A stretch of 64,000 nucleotides of DNA from Ulota crispa (Eukaryota; Streptophyta; Bryopsida; Orthotrichales; Orthotrichaceae): contig OY987247.1 of NCBI GenBank assembly GCA_963920765.1, positions 17,394,471 to 17,458,470 of the forward strand, written 5' to 3'. Both the position numbers and the translations under genes were made by a program. This document shows, one piece after another, positions 23,823 to 35,684 of the stretch. The notes beneath the pieces were generated by a model. That model saw only the letters and a program-made list of their open reading frames with translations, searched no databases and was not told the DNA's origin. Each line of letters opens with the position of its first letter. Position 1 is the first letter of the stretch.

Positions 23823-24079
23823 AACGCAATATTCATTAATTTGGGAAAAAGAGGTGTCCCACTTTGTTTTCCCCTCAAACCTAAAAAGTTACTTTAAATT
23901 AGATTTGAAGGTATCAGATTTAGTTTGAACCACTAAGATTTTTTCCCTTGCAAATCCCCCCTCTCAAGTGAGGGCACATGTACAAAAAAAAAAACATTGA
24001 GCTCGGTTTGAGGTAATCACCTCAAACTTCTAAAAGTTCCAGAATGTACCATTTTTCCCAAATTAACGAATATCGTGTT
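23823..24079 (+). mobile_element. 257-bp MITE (family X), copy 1
   Basis: The inverted ends are AACGCAATATTCATTAATTT and, inward, AACACGATATTCGTTAATTT. A second copy in opposite orientation is 56878-57135. The shared interior includes 'AGGTAATCACCTCAAAC'. Superfamily unassigned. Confidence 0.6.
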
Positions 24080-24840
24080 GGCAGCTTTCGTTTCATGTAA
24101 CATTAGGTGTATAGTTAGGAAAGCTCTCATCATGCTTTTCAAAAGGAGGAAACATCAAGTCCATCAGATGATGAACAACCTCAACTTGATTTTGAGTATG
24201 TGTCCTCTATGTTTGCTTGTTGCTACTCTTATCACTACCCTTGTTAGTTGTCACAACCTTCAATGAATGAATGTATTGATAGATAAAAGAATTAATGATG
24301 AGAATGAATGATGATTTTGTCATGATCAATGATCATGCCTGTTGATGAATTAATTAATTCATATGAAATGTGAATTAGTGACTAATAAGATGAGATTGTT
24401 TGGAGATGGATAAGATTGCTTGGAAATTGATGTCTTTAGATAACAAATATGTGCATTGGAGATGGACAACTCCACTTGAATCATATGTGTACTAGTAGTA
24501 CATTGAAGTCAATCAACTCCTCGTTAAAAAAAAAGTAATGGAACTTGGAGTTGGATAACTTTGAGTAGAAAACTAAGACTAGATGTGAAGTTATACTTAG
24601 AATACTTCTAAGTGTAAGAGATTTTTACTTTAGCAAATGATTTTAGAGAAAAACTAAGGATTCAAAGCTAAAATTATATAAAGATGTCTTACTTTATTTA
24701 AAGAACTTATAGCCTTTGGGGATATAAAATGGGGCTCCAAGGGTGAGGATGTCTATTCTTTTGGAAAATTGACCTCTCTCTATGGTTGAGAGGTCTATGG
24801 TGGGAGGTTGAGCTCTTTATGATTCTTATAATTTGTTAAA
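24080..24840. other. Intergenic, with a short open frame of uncertain meaning
   Basis: 24080-24233 carries open frames (KALIM, KRRKHQVHQ in one; SDDEQPQLDFEYVSS in another) with a faint resemblance to the third zinc-finger exon of the duplicated gene. There is no splice support and ligands are missing. I do not call a gene. The remainder is AT-rich with ATGA-type simple repeats. Confidence 0.3.
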
Positions 24841-25251
24841 GGGAATGGATATGTGTACCACACCCTTTCAATTACTGTACCACACCCCCATAATAAATTT
24901 AAGATTTCTACCATCAAAAAGATGAATTTGAGAATTTGGAATTTAGATTTGGACTTAGAGACCATGATTTTGTCTAGAACCTCAAAAAAAGTTGCAATTC
25001 AACAACACCTAATGAAAAAGCTTATTTTTTTTTACAAACAAAAGTAAAAGTAACACTTTTCTCCCTAACTAAACTTTCTCATTGGGTGTTGTTGAATTGC
25101 AACTTTTTTTGTGGTTCTAGACTAAATCATGGTCTTTAAATCCAAATCTAAATTCCAAATTTTCAAATTCATCTTTATGATGGTAGAAATGTTAAATTTA
25201 CTCTAGATGTGGTACAATAATTGAAAGGGTGTGATACACATATCAATTCCC
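24841..25251. mobile_element. 411-bp Mutator-like MITE with perfect 9-bp target duplication
   Basis: The ends are GGGAATGGATATGTGTACC and, inward, GGGAATTGATATGTGTATC. TTTGTTAAA is present at 24832-24840 and again at 25252-25260. The element is palindromic through most of its length. A 9-bp duplication and G-starting termini are typical of Mutator-like elements. Confidence 0.75.
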
Positions 25252-26729
25252 TTTGTTAAATAGAAACTCTTGTTTTATTTGGATGTTTGGGTGTTTTAAG
25301 TTACAGATTTTGGGAGGGTTGCAACACACTGCTTGTCTGTATAAGCTTGCTCCCCCTTCTTTCTCAACCCCTGGCCTATGCTCACAAGATCGATGATTTG
25401 GAATGCGGGGTGCAACTGGAGGACTACACCCATAGTCTCTAGAGTGAATCTCTTACCTTCATTATCACAAATGGCATGGATGAATTGTATGTAGTAAATT
25501 TTTGAAATGATGCAAGAATCTTGAAAAGCACCTACATATTCATTCTATGCTGCCTCTTAGTAATCCTCAGTTCTCATGCACCCCATAATTTGAGAAAAAT
25601 CACAATTGATGGCTTCATGCATGACACAACTTCCTCGCACAAAGCATACTTTATCCATGCGAGATAATCCTCTGTCAGTTTGGCACAATAACTTCTAGCC
25701 TAGAAGTTTTAGCGGAATCCCTTTCTTACAAAGTTTTTTGTTTGAGATATTGTGATCTTCCAGATATAGAACGGCACGCAAGTTAACACTTATTGCCAAA
25801 CACACTCTAATGAAAGTACCAGCAACAATATGACACTAGATGTGTTTGAATTCTTAAAAAAAAGGTGAGGTAACTAATCCAAACCTACATAACATTCAGT
25901 AGTTTGAAGAGAGGCTGCCTTTCCCTCTCTTTGGGTATCATCCACAAACTTCATCATGACAAAAAAAAGTTTTTTATTTTTATTATTTTTATTTTAAATT
26001 TTCTGACATGGCTAGCCCCCACATTGACGTATGTGCACTAAACTGAGCCTCTTTTTCATAAACTCTTTAACAAATTCAGCCAAATGTCCTCTTAGCTACT
26101 CATGGATGTGGAATATTCCACACTCTTCAGTTAGAGGGAGGGCAGGCCTGCTGAGTGCTACTGAATGTTATGTGGCTTTGAAACTAGAGCCATTCCCCTC
26201 CAAATTCAATACTGGCATTGGTATCTGCGCAGATTCGTATGTCATTTTAATATTGGATATCCTCTCTCAGCCTTGTCAATGTGCCTGACATGCTGATCGG
26301 CAGCTCCAGGTAACCTTCGATGACACTATGAAGCGCCGCCGTTTGTTGCCGGGTTTTTAATGCTCACCGTACCGACGGCACTTACTCGTATAGACGGTGG
26401 CATCAAGATTCAGGAGGCGGACACTTGTGGGGAAAATTGTGTAAGCGACATTGTTGGTATTGCTCTTTGCATGTCTTTTTTGGTAGTAAGAGCAGCGCTT
26501 ATTCTTGTTTCTCACTTCTTGTAAGTGTTTGTGTGGTTTTTCCCTCTTATCGGTTTGCATTTCTGTCCTGCATCGACTCGATTCAGTGCAGGTATGATAG
26601 AATGTTATGGTTTCAAGTTTCGACAGAATTAGGGTATACTGCTGTATTTGCGTTAGGAGGACTCGTGCTAACACGCTCCACTTGAAACAGGCATCCTCGT
26701 AGTCTCTCCAGTACCACGCAGATTTCGCA

Positions 26730-29690
26730 ATGGCTCACTCTGGGGAGATCCGGAAGTTCGAAGAGCTGACGGGAGAGCTCCCGGAGCAGCAGCGCGCGGT
26801 TAAGTCGGAACCCCGTTTGGTTGTTACTGAGGAACCTGGAGGATTTCGACACCGAGCGCGCTAGTGAGTGCCTGGTGAGGCTGCACAGCAAACGCTACGA
26901 CACCATCAGTGTTCTCAAGCTGGCAACGAAGCGCGATTTGGTCGACGACGCTGGTAGTCTTCCCGGGGACGCGCTCCGGATCGTTGCTGCTGCGAAAGAA
27001 TACGATGCACCTCGCGATCCCGGCCCCGGTACGTTGCATCTCGCCAGAGCTCGTGATTCCCCAAACTCAGGCGGTTGCTTGACTCTGTTACAGCTAGAGA
27101 TCGTCATTGTACCACTATTCTCTTCTATCTTGTCAGTTTAAGGTTTCCGAAATTATGTAGGCATCCCACCTGTCACGGAAGCTCAAGCGTCTGGATAGTG
27201 GTTTCATTAAGCAATTAGATTCTAAAGAGGTGGATGCAAGATGATTAGAGCAGTAACAAAATCGCAATCAAGATAAACTGAAAAGCTTGAGTTTGTGGAT
27301 CTTTTGAAGACGATATCTAAGAAAGATATCTAAGAGCTGTCAGATTTCGAACTTTCAGAGCCGACATCGCAGTGTGGTCACTGGGTAAGCCAGTGCAGGT
27401 CGTATAACACAGCCAGGATGTGTATCGACCCCCCGCCCTGCGTGAGGCAAAGTCCCTGTTCACTCCTCCTTGGACCTCACCATCGAGTTCGCAAGTGCAT
27501 TCACCTGCAGTGATGCAGCAGCAGCAGCAGCAGAAAGTAAGCTTCCAGCTGTTTGTATTGCAATGCATCTCGAGAGCTTGGAATTTAGTTGGAGATTTTG
27601 GGTGATGATATCCGAGAATATGAGTAGTACATTCTTTATCCTAAGTTCCTACATATTCTTTGAAATCTTCGCTTGAGCACGTTATGCACATGCGTTGGAG
27701 CAAGTGCAGGTTGTGTTGCAGGGGCAAGAAGCTGGCAAGGTAGTGGACCAGGTTGAACCTAGACAAGAACCTGTCAAGCAAGATCCGACGTTGATACTCC
27801 TACAAGGAGCTTTTGAGAATGGCAGAACGGGGTACGCTCCTGCGAGGTTTGCTCCTGCGGATCAGAGGTTTGCTCCAGCGGATCCGACGTTAGCACCGCC
27901 ATGGAGAGCTCTAGTGGACGGCAAAACGGGGTGCATCTATTACTGGAACCAGGTGTTGAATATCACGCAATATAACAAACCTTTGCGTATTGTAGGATCT
28001 GGGTCTTCTTTCCTAACTGCTCCTCTGCCTCCCGGTCCTTCACCGTTTGTCAAATCTACACCAAAGTCAGCTGCTACTCTCACCATTCCACTTGATATTT
28101 CGTACCCACATACCTGCCGGTAAGAGCTGGATTGATATAGCTTCAGATGTAATTGGAATCTGCTGTTTCTCTTCTAGAGATCTTGTCGTTGTTCAATAGT
28201 GTGGGTGACTGCGGTTTTCTCTTTAAAGATACGTGTGCGTACCAGAGACTTTTCGAATGGCAATCATTTAGAATTTAATAGTATTTCAAGTAGTCCACTG
28301 GATTGATGAATGTGTGCAATGCATTGCGCAGGTTATGCAACGTTGAATGCCCTACTAGTTCTCAAGCTCTCGGGCATTACCACGGCCGGAAACACTTTTC
28401 AGCATTCCAGAAGGCAAAACAATCTGCAGAACCTCCAATAGCCGTCAATCCGACCGTCAAGGAAACAAAAGGGGCCGCACAGCCTACAGTGGTCGGGGAG
28501 CTAAAGCAACCCACACAACCAGTTCAAGCTGCATCAGAGTTGATGCAGCCCTTACAAAGCTCACCCATTGCAGCCTCTGTGATTGCGAAAGGGGCCGCAC
28601 AACCTCCAGTGGTCAGGGAGTTAAAGCAACCCATACAACCAGAACAAGCTGCATCAGAGTCGATGAAGCCCTTACAAAGCTCACCTATTGCAGCCTCTTT
28701 GATTGCAAAAGGGGCCGCACAATTTCCAGTGGTCGGGGAGTTAAAGCAACCCATACAACCAGAACAAGCTGCATCAGAGTTGATGCAGCCCTTACAAAGC
28801 TCACCCATTGCAGCCTCTGTGATTGCGAAAGGGGCCGCACAACCTCCAGTGGTCAGGGAGTTAAAGCAACCCATACAACCAGAACAAGCTGCATCAGAGT
28901 CGATGAAGCCCTTACAAAGCTCACCTATTGCAGCCTCTTTGATTGCAAAAGGGGCCGCACAATTTCCAGTGGTCGGGGAGTTAAAGCAACCCATACAACC
29001 AGAACAAGCTGCATCAGAGTTGATGCAGCCCTTACAAAGCTCACCCTTTGCAGCCTCTTTGCATGCCTGCGGGTAAGTCGAGGTTGAAACGTGTTTAAAT
29101 TCATTCTGTTCTTTTGGCGGTTTTCAACACGTCTAGGGGTTTTATACAGGAAGGGTTTTCAGTACAATCCTGTTAATGCGTTTCATCATAAAACATTCCA
29201 CAATGGGCTGACAGGTTCTTTATTTAGCAGCATTCCTGAAAACAGTGTTTAATCAATTTGTGGCGAGTTTGCAGGGTATGTAACGTCCAGTATGGTTCCG
29301 AAATTGTTCCTTGCTCCCATTTCGACGGTAACAAAGACGCCAAGAAGATGAAAATAGCGATCAACGATGATGACAATCGGCTACGTAATACCTTTACTGC
29401 AGGTTAGTAGAGTGCAGGCAATGCCTCTTCGGAGGTCAGCATCCCCTATCAGTTTGAAATCTTGCCGAGTTTAGCATCTTTCATGTTGCATCATGAGTCG
29501 ACTATATTTATTGAACAGGAAAGCTGAGGTGAAACTCTTGGCATGTTTCAGCATAAGCGACTACACATGTCCGTGCACGAGGGGCCTTGTGATGTATTTG
29601 AACGGGAAGCGGCATGCCGAAAACATGAACGAAGATTTAGATTCCGGGAACAGCTCTTATTATTCAAATACTGTGAGCAGCAATTGTTGA
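26730..29690 (+). pseudogene. SAM-like / WW / zinc-finger gene, copy B, decayed
   Basis: Exon equivalents are 26730-27028, 27394-27536, 27710-28119, 28332-29072, 29275-29402 and 29519-29690. Exon 1 is 11 bp shorter than in A, so the frame from the conserved ATG stops at TAG near 26860. Exon 2 has an in-frame TAA if spliced as in A. Exon 5 is 1 bp shorter, shifting the last exon. Finger 2 has lost its last His (KDAKK for KHAKK); finger 3 has lost a Cys (SIS for SIC) and a His (MYLNG for MHYNG). In contrast, exon 3 (WW) and exon 4 (finger 1, intact) are open, and exon 4 is 480 bp longer than in A, exactly four extra 120-bp repeats. Either a pseudogene or a locus using an internal start to make a shorter WW-finger protein; the first is more likely. 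Confidence 0.7.
28471..29070 (+). repeat. Five tandem 120-bp units (40 residues each) in exon 4 of copy B
   Basis: Units start at 28471, 28591, 28711, 28831 and 28951. Units 2 and 4 are identical; 3 and 5 are identical except near their ends. So a 240-bp pair was duplicated last. The encoded motif contains KGAAQ, VVRELKQPIQPEQAA or VVGELKQPIQPEQAA, and LQSSPIAAS. Copy A has a single unit near 13174-13293. The length keeps the frame. Confidence 0.9.
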
Positions 29691-30140
29691 TTGAGGGCAG
29701 TTTTGTTCGTCATCTCCAACCTGTTTTTGTTCTTCACCTTCCGGCTCTCCAGGGTATGGAACCCATGTATGTGGCTGACAGCTTATTGAGAACCCATCCC
29801 CGCGGCTAATGTAAGTTTCTGGTATGGATCTCGTCCTCTATATTGAGAGGATTCCGATGCTTTGAAAACACGTCTTATTTCCGTAAGAGTAACTACGAAG
29901 TATTGGAGTTTGAGGTAGTAGAGTCCCAATCATGAGCATGGACCATCCTTAAACTTTAAGCATTGCAGCCACAACATGTCTCCAGGAAGCATCTTTAGCA
30001 TCTTTGACTGTTACAAGTATTTTATTGCTTGTATATTAAGTGTTTTAGATGACCCTTGCTTTATAAATTGGTGACTTTTTATCCACAAGAAAGGGACCTC
30101 AATGCAAAAGAATTCGCTTTCTTACACTAATGAGAGTTGG

Positions 30141-30396
30141 CTACAGACTAAAGTGCGTGACGGCCTTTTCATATTTTTTGTAAAATGTACAGGAAACCCA
30201 AGGTCGGTTGGCCAGAGGCACATTCAAGGAAGGTGCAGAAGAGGCTGACATCAACAACGGCTTGCTATTCCGCAGCTGTATGAGCCGAGTGCAGTTCGTG
30301 GTATTCGAGAGACCTTTGTACGAACATATCCTAATTTTGAATTTTGAAGGGAGATTTTGTCTGGTGTATGTACGTAAACCAAGGAAACAATATTGA
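30141..30396 (+). other. Conserved block downstream of copy B
   Basis: Partner of 14400-14640. The similarity is higher than in the surrounding DNA, but the long frame of copy A is interrupted here. Confidence 0.4.
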
Positions 30397-30399
30397 TTA

Positions 30400-32302
30400 C
30401 TAACCGGTACAGTAGACAACTAACTTGGGAATCCCATGCTGAAATCCTGCCTTGTGCATCTAAGACTTTGTCCCGCGCATTAGACTGTCAATCCCTGTCG
30501 GTATTATGATGCAATGATCTTTGGGAATGGGAAACGGTTACCCCCAAATCGTGGTGAATGTGTTCAGGGCTGGAAAGGTTTGTTGAATTTCAATCAAACT
30601 TTCAAGTGAAACCGGAACAATAATTGGTAATCTCATCCAACTACTACACTTATGTCTTAATGGGCTAGTTTTTGTATTGAAAGAAAAATTCGTAGACTCC
30701 TAAACCAGATTGAGTTTTCGAAGGTTATCTGTAGGTACTGAAGACTAGTCCAGTCATTGTGAGCTATAAAATCTTGTAATGTCTGGCCATCTCTAACCAA
30801 AAACATTCTTGTTGACGTTATCAAATTTTCCAAAACCCCGTGCGAAACAAATGTAGGATTTTGAAGGTGGTTTAATTGTGCATAACTCTACGAAGTTTCA
30901 TTCTCATGGTTCTATTTCGTCATAATGGTTTATGTTAACACAATTTGTTAAAATGATTTGTTTGCGCGATCTGATTTCTCCACAAATAGGTCTCCAAAGA
31001 TATCAACCACAACTAGGTCTCCAACTTAATGAATTTGCATTTGCCCTAATACAGTAGTTACGTTGCTTCTTAAGGGAGAACGTCTGTTGTGAACATTGTT
31101 TGAGGACTTTAAAATTGGAGAGTTTAAGCTTCACAAACTCCATTTTTCTTCTTTTTTTTCTTTTTTTTAAAGTTATCCATACATATGATGCCTGAAAAAT
31201 GGATAGACTCTTTCCTTTACTTTGAACTTTTAATATAAAAAAACTGGACTTTATGTCGAAGGAATAGGGTCCTCAAAGATTCCTCAAGGGCACTTTCATT
31301 TGACTAGTTCGTAAGATATGTGCACCCAATGTCAGCAATGCTGATTTATCCACACCAAATACATGAGCATGAACGAAGAAAGGTATGGTAAACTCACAAT
31401 ATATAACTACCCATATATTGCCAAATGTGCTAATAATTCAAATTTGAACATTGGTGATCAGTAGAACAAATAACAACAGTTTTGCAGAATTTGGCCGCAA
31501 TTGGGAACATTTTAGCCACTGCTTCCTGAGACCAAAACCTCTCATATTAAGTGGGATTGCAAAGAGGAAGTCATAACAAATGCATCTTTGACATTTCATT
31601 GCCTTTGGAGCTCAAGACTCAATTTGAGATTCGGATTCAAAAGAAACAATGTGGATTGAAAGGGAGGTGAAGGGAGATTACAGAAGATACTCATCACACA
31701 TTGCTACTAGACTGAGTCACTGTTCGGGGAGAAATTTTAGCTTCACCTGCTAAAACCCAGTATTTACCAGTTTCAACCGGATTTTTATAGCATGCACCAG
31801 TTATTCCCTATATGACTTCTATACTTTTGTTGGAATATGTTATACTTAGGTTTGTTTTTGGAGAAAATGGCAAATTTTATGTGTGGTAGTTTCAAGTTTC
31901 AATCAACTAACAATACACTAACCCCCGGTTCTCCCACCAGTTCACCCCAAACCCTAGATTGAGTATTGCATTTAGGTTGCCCAATATTAATTTCTTGACA
32001 TTTTACACTATATAAGTACTTATTGATATTAATGTATATCTCATTAATAAATATGGCAATAAATTTTTTTTAAGAGGCTTGGCTAAATGCCTCAATTAGG
32101 CTTTGTGGGGTGCAACCCTCATATTACCAAAGGCGGTGCATTAAGAGGCTTGGGAACATCAACAAAGTTACAAAAAAATAAACTATTGTTGTCCCAGTTG
32201 TAAATCATGTGAAATCCTAGTATTTATAGAGTTGCATGCCCCTCCAAGTGACCAAACAATGAGTTATAAGGTAACTTTTGTAAAAAAACTACACTTATGC
32301 AA
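30400..32302. other. Downstream flank of copy B, no gene seen
   Basis: Aligns in part with 14640-15760 and 15994-16330. Contains interspersed fragments with 'TAATTTCTTGACATTTTACA'-like sequence. No coding exon or complete element is recognised. Confidence 0.35.
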
Positions 32303-32633
32303 GCACCATAGCTAAAGGAGGAACACCCATAAGTGTTATTTTAAGGGTATTGAACATGATGACTATTTATAAACATCTAGAGAATTTTAGGATCCTATTA
32401 GGAATAGAAAAATAATGAGTTTGCACTTTCACATGTATTATTTGGATACTCTGAGAATAAGTTGTAAATTTTTAAAGAGCAATTTGCCATTGCACCTATA
32501 ACCAACACTAAGATTTCATGTTCACATGTTGTACATCCTTGTAATTATATCTATTTACTTCCACATATTTTCCAAGATTTTAGAGGTGACGGTTATGGAG
32601 ACACTAATGCTTATGGGTGTTCCTACCTTACAC
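32303..32633. mobile_element. ~331-bp TIR element of the AAGGTAGG class
   Basis: The ends are AAAGGAGGAACACCCATAAG and, inward, AAGGTAGGAACACCCATAAG. The adjacent 'GGTGACGGTTATGGAGACAC' matches the right subterminal part of 8637-10318. Confidence 0.5.
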
Positions 32634-32889
32634 TAAATATTGTATTTAGGTTGCTCCACACTAATCTCCTCAAATTTTGCACTACATAAATTCTAATTGG
32701 CACTACAATAAACTTCATCAGTAATTACTGTAGTAAGGGCATGGCAACAATAACAATGTTGTGGAAAAACAAACTAGGCCGTAAACCATGTGAAACGCCA
32801 ATATCTATAAAGTCACAAGCACGTCCAAGTGGCCACAATGTTAGTCATGATGTAACTTTCCAAAGTAAGGCAACCTAATCAAGGTTTAA

Positions 32890-33685
32890 CCCTTTAACAA
32901 CCACACCCATTTTCACAAAATCCACTGAAAACAGGGGCTATAAGCTTAGATATGGAATTGACTCAAATATGGACCCATTTTCAATAATCCAACTATACAA
33001 ATGGGAAGTACACCTTGTTTGTTGTGAAGCACCAAAATTTCTACTAGATCTACCGTTGGAGGTGTAATATCATAATGATTGAGTGAGCCGTATGAGGAAA
33101 ATCTCTTGTGTTTCATTCTTGTATAGTTTTGAATGTTAACCTTTCATGCAAGCTTTGATTGAGAAGAGCCTTACATTTCTAGAAAGTAGGGTTTCCCACC
33201 TTTCCAACAAGATTAGTTTCACACAAAGTAGACAAAAATAGCAATCACAAGGTGTAGCTAAGTGGACAAAACCGGTCAAAAAACCCACTTTCTTTGCTAT
33301 CCTAAAATAGTTCTACAAGAAATTTGATAATTATTCTGGAAAATCCAATTGGTGAAAACAATCAAGAATTGGCCTTAAATGTAGGATGACAAATTTTAAA
33401 GCCAAAATGACAACAATATTTCAATAGATCTTCAAATACTAATATTATACTACTATCGTATATGAAAACAATACAAGCGTATTTCTTAAGCAATTTGAAT
33501 TTTTTTAGAATTGTGCAATTGAAATTTGACATTCATCTTGGATGTTTAATGTATTGTGTTGTTGCTTTGATCCATCTTTGACAAAAATTGGATACGTATT
33601 TTGAAGTCATGCCATATAAACACCATTATTACAAGCCAAAAACCACTCCCAGCAACCAAAATATGGTCGCATGATCCTTAAAGGG
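32890..33685. mobile_element. 796-bp TTAA element
   Basis: TTAA at 32886-32889 and 33686-33689. The ends are CCCTTTAACAACCACACC and, inward, CCCTTTAAGGATCATGCG. No homologous insertion is seen at the matching place in copy A. Confidence 0.65.
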
Positions 33686-33689
33686 TTAA

Positions 33690-34583
33690 TTTTTGTATAT
33701 GTCAAGATAGAGCAACCCACTAGTAAGGAAAATTTGTTTGAAATTGGAACAAATGATTGATACACAAAAGTTTGTCCAAAAATTTCTAATATAAGCTATT
33801 TTCATCCAAAATTTGGTGAATTGAGATTTTGCTCCAAGAAGGATCTGGCGATTTCATCCATGTTTTCAGCAAAATATCTTAGTGTAATGATCGCCCTTAC
33901 TTCGAGGTAAGATTTAGGCGAGGTTTTGCGAAGAAATTAAAACCTGAACCTAGTTGTCAAGGCAACCTAAATGCAATATTTAGTGTACGATAACAAGCAC
34001 ATATCCGTTTGAATTCCAGCTGGAAAACTTACAAAGCGTCACCACACGCACACGCATCAGTAGCTCCGCTGCAACTCACGTTTGCAGATCACTCGCAGCA
34101 TTGTTCCAGCTTTTCAGCTGCACTCCAATCCACTCACTTCCCACGAACAAAGTGACAATAATGCCAAAAAGGCTTCTATTCATTAATCCTCACTGAGCCT
34201 CTCCTTGAATTCCTTGTACTTTGGCTCTTGCACTACCTAAGTTTTAGAGTGGGTCAAAGCACCCTATAATTCACTAAATCCCCAAAACAACACTGCAACT
34301 TCCCAACATCGACGCAATTTTTCTTTTTAGTCCTGGTTTTATTGAATGAATAAGCCCCAAAGGATTATGGGTGTGTCTCTTCAGGAAGTATGGTGCTTGT
34401 AGACTATATGCGGCAACCTGCGGCCACTTGAGGCTGCACTTGAGGTTCAGTCTTATCACTCGTGTTTCTTCTCCCTCTGGCTCTACAGCGGAGCTTGTGC
34501 TGGGATGTACAGTATAATAATATATACAGAAAGAATGTGTCGAAAACATCGAAAATGAGGAAAGTGGGGGTGTTTTAAAGGGG
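33690..34583. other. End of duplication copy B and 3' flank of the oxidoreductase
   Basis: 34010-34215 is the distal duplication match. From about 34260 the composition rises toward the gene; 34260-34583 is probably its 3'UTR on the minus strand. Confidence 0.4.
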
Positions 34584-35684
34584 CTACACCATTTGGGGCT
34601 TCATGCTCAAGGGAGCGTCAGAGTGCAAGCTCGACGCGAGCGCAGCTTCAACAATGGCGAGGTCCTTGAGAGCCTCTCTTGGGGAGCCTCGGTTGTCCGG
34701 AGGTCCATCGCTGGTATGATTAATAGCGCCCTGCACTTCGGCAATGAAAGAAGTCCACTCCGCTTGCAATCCCGTCAAGGGGAAGAAATCCAGACTAGGG
34801 TTGCCCACACGCGGTTGCAATTGCAAGTGGTACCCGAATTTGCCGCCCTCGCCGGCGCCGCGGTCCACGGTCACGGTGCCCTTGGAGCAGGCCACGCGCC
34901 AGCACGCCTTGCTGGCGGAGGCGGCGTACGAGATCACCATGGCGCCGGAGCAGCCGTTGTCGAATTTGATGAGCGTGGTGAGAGTGTCGGGCGCGGGGAC
35001 GGAGGCGTCCCGGTGAGTGGCTATGGCCGTCACGAGCTTGATGTCGCAACCCGTCATGACACGCAAGCCCGCGACGAAGTGCACCCCGCAGTCGAGAATG
35101 AAGGCGCCCTTTAAAGCTGGGTCGCGGCGCCACTCGCATCCGAAGTACTTGTTGGACTTGGTCATCGGCACATCGATCGTCACCGTGACGGACACCATGG
35201 TGCCCAGCGACTTCACCATAGCCGCGGCCGCGTGAAACGCCGGCTCGAAGCGGTAATTCTCCGCGACGATCCAGATGGGCGCCGGGGCGGGCAGGGAATG
35301 GTAGAAGCTCACAGTCTGCAGCCCGACCTCCACCGATCCGGCGACCGGCTTCTCTTGGAGCACATGCTTTCCCGCTCGGAGCGCGCGCATGACCACGGCA
35401 GGCTGCGTCAGGATGGGCAGCGCTACAGCGCAGCAGTGCACGAGCGGGGATGCGAGAATGAGCTCCAACCCAGCGTCGCCCCATTCGGCTTCCGCGTCCG
35501 GCGCGAATTCGTGCACCTTATCAAGCATCTGCCTGGATTGAGACTCCGAGCGTGACCATACGTAACGTAAGGTGGCGATTGCGGAGAGCGAGGCAAGAAC
35601 AGGGATATACGCGTCGCGCGCGAACACCCCGCACCCCAGCAGCGCTATCGCCGGCTGCCTTCTAATCTCGCCATCTCCCTCCAT
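34584..35684 (-). CDS. Gfo/Idh/MocA-family oxidoreductase
   Basis: Single exon, 366 residues, with ATG at 35684 (MEGDGEIRR); the frame extends slightly upstream without an ATG. Residues 12-30 form the Rossmann nucleotide loop with GCGVFA at 17-22. EKP at 111-113 is the family's conserved loop motif that contacts the cofactor and holds the catalytic lysine. The C-terminal half (ENYRFEPAF, GVHFVAGLRVMTG) is the alpha/beta dimer and substrate domain. Length is normal for the family. Land plants have a cytosolic one- or few-copy member annotated only as 'oxidoreductase family protein'; the substrate, probably a sugar or inositol-like molecule, cannot be read from sequence. No targeting peptide is evident. 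The gene is very GC-rich, and long frames on the opposite strand are composition shadows. Confidence 0.88.
   Translation of the reverse strand: MEGDGEIRRQPAIALLGCGVFARDAYIPVLASLSAIATLRYVWSRSESQSRQMLDKVHEFAPDAEAEWGDAGLELILASPLVHCCAVALPILTQPAVVMRALRAGKHVLQEKPVAGSVEVGLQTVSFYHSLPAPAPIWIVAENYRFEPAFHAAAAMVKSLGTMVSVTVTIDVPMTKSNKYFGCEWRRDPALKGAFILDCGVHFVAGLRVMTGCDIKLVTAIATHRDASVPAPDTLTTLIKFDNGCSGAMVISYAASASKACWRVACSKGTVTVDRGAGEGGKFGYHLQLQPRVGNPSLDFFPLTGLQAEWTSFIAEVQGAINHTSDGPPDNRGSPREALKDLAIVEAALASSLHSDAPLSMKPQMV

Larger units (their letters stand above)
25559..34215 (+). repeat. Segmental duplication, copy B
   Basis: Direct-orientation partner of 8423-18430. The core around the zinc-finger gene aligns from about 25622 to 31600. 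Copy-specific additions include 32303-32633 and 32890-33685. Copy B lacks the nested elements seen upstream of the gene in copy A. Confidence 0.65.

Noticed and set aside
24078-24233. Possible third copy of the zinc-finger exon
   Set aside because: Only weak likeness (KALIM, KRRKH); finger ligands missing, two competing frames, no flanking exons.
28524-28994. 156-residue antisense frame in the copy B repeat
   Set aside because: Open only because one stop-free 120-bp unit is repeated; no start context or domain.
34593-35555. Open frames on the plus strand and a 229-residue second minus frame over the oxidoreductase
   Set aside because: Composition shadows of the GC-rich coding exon.
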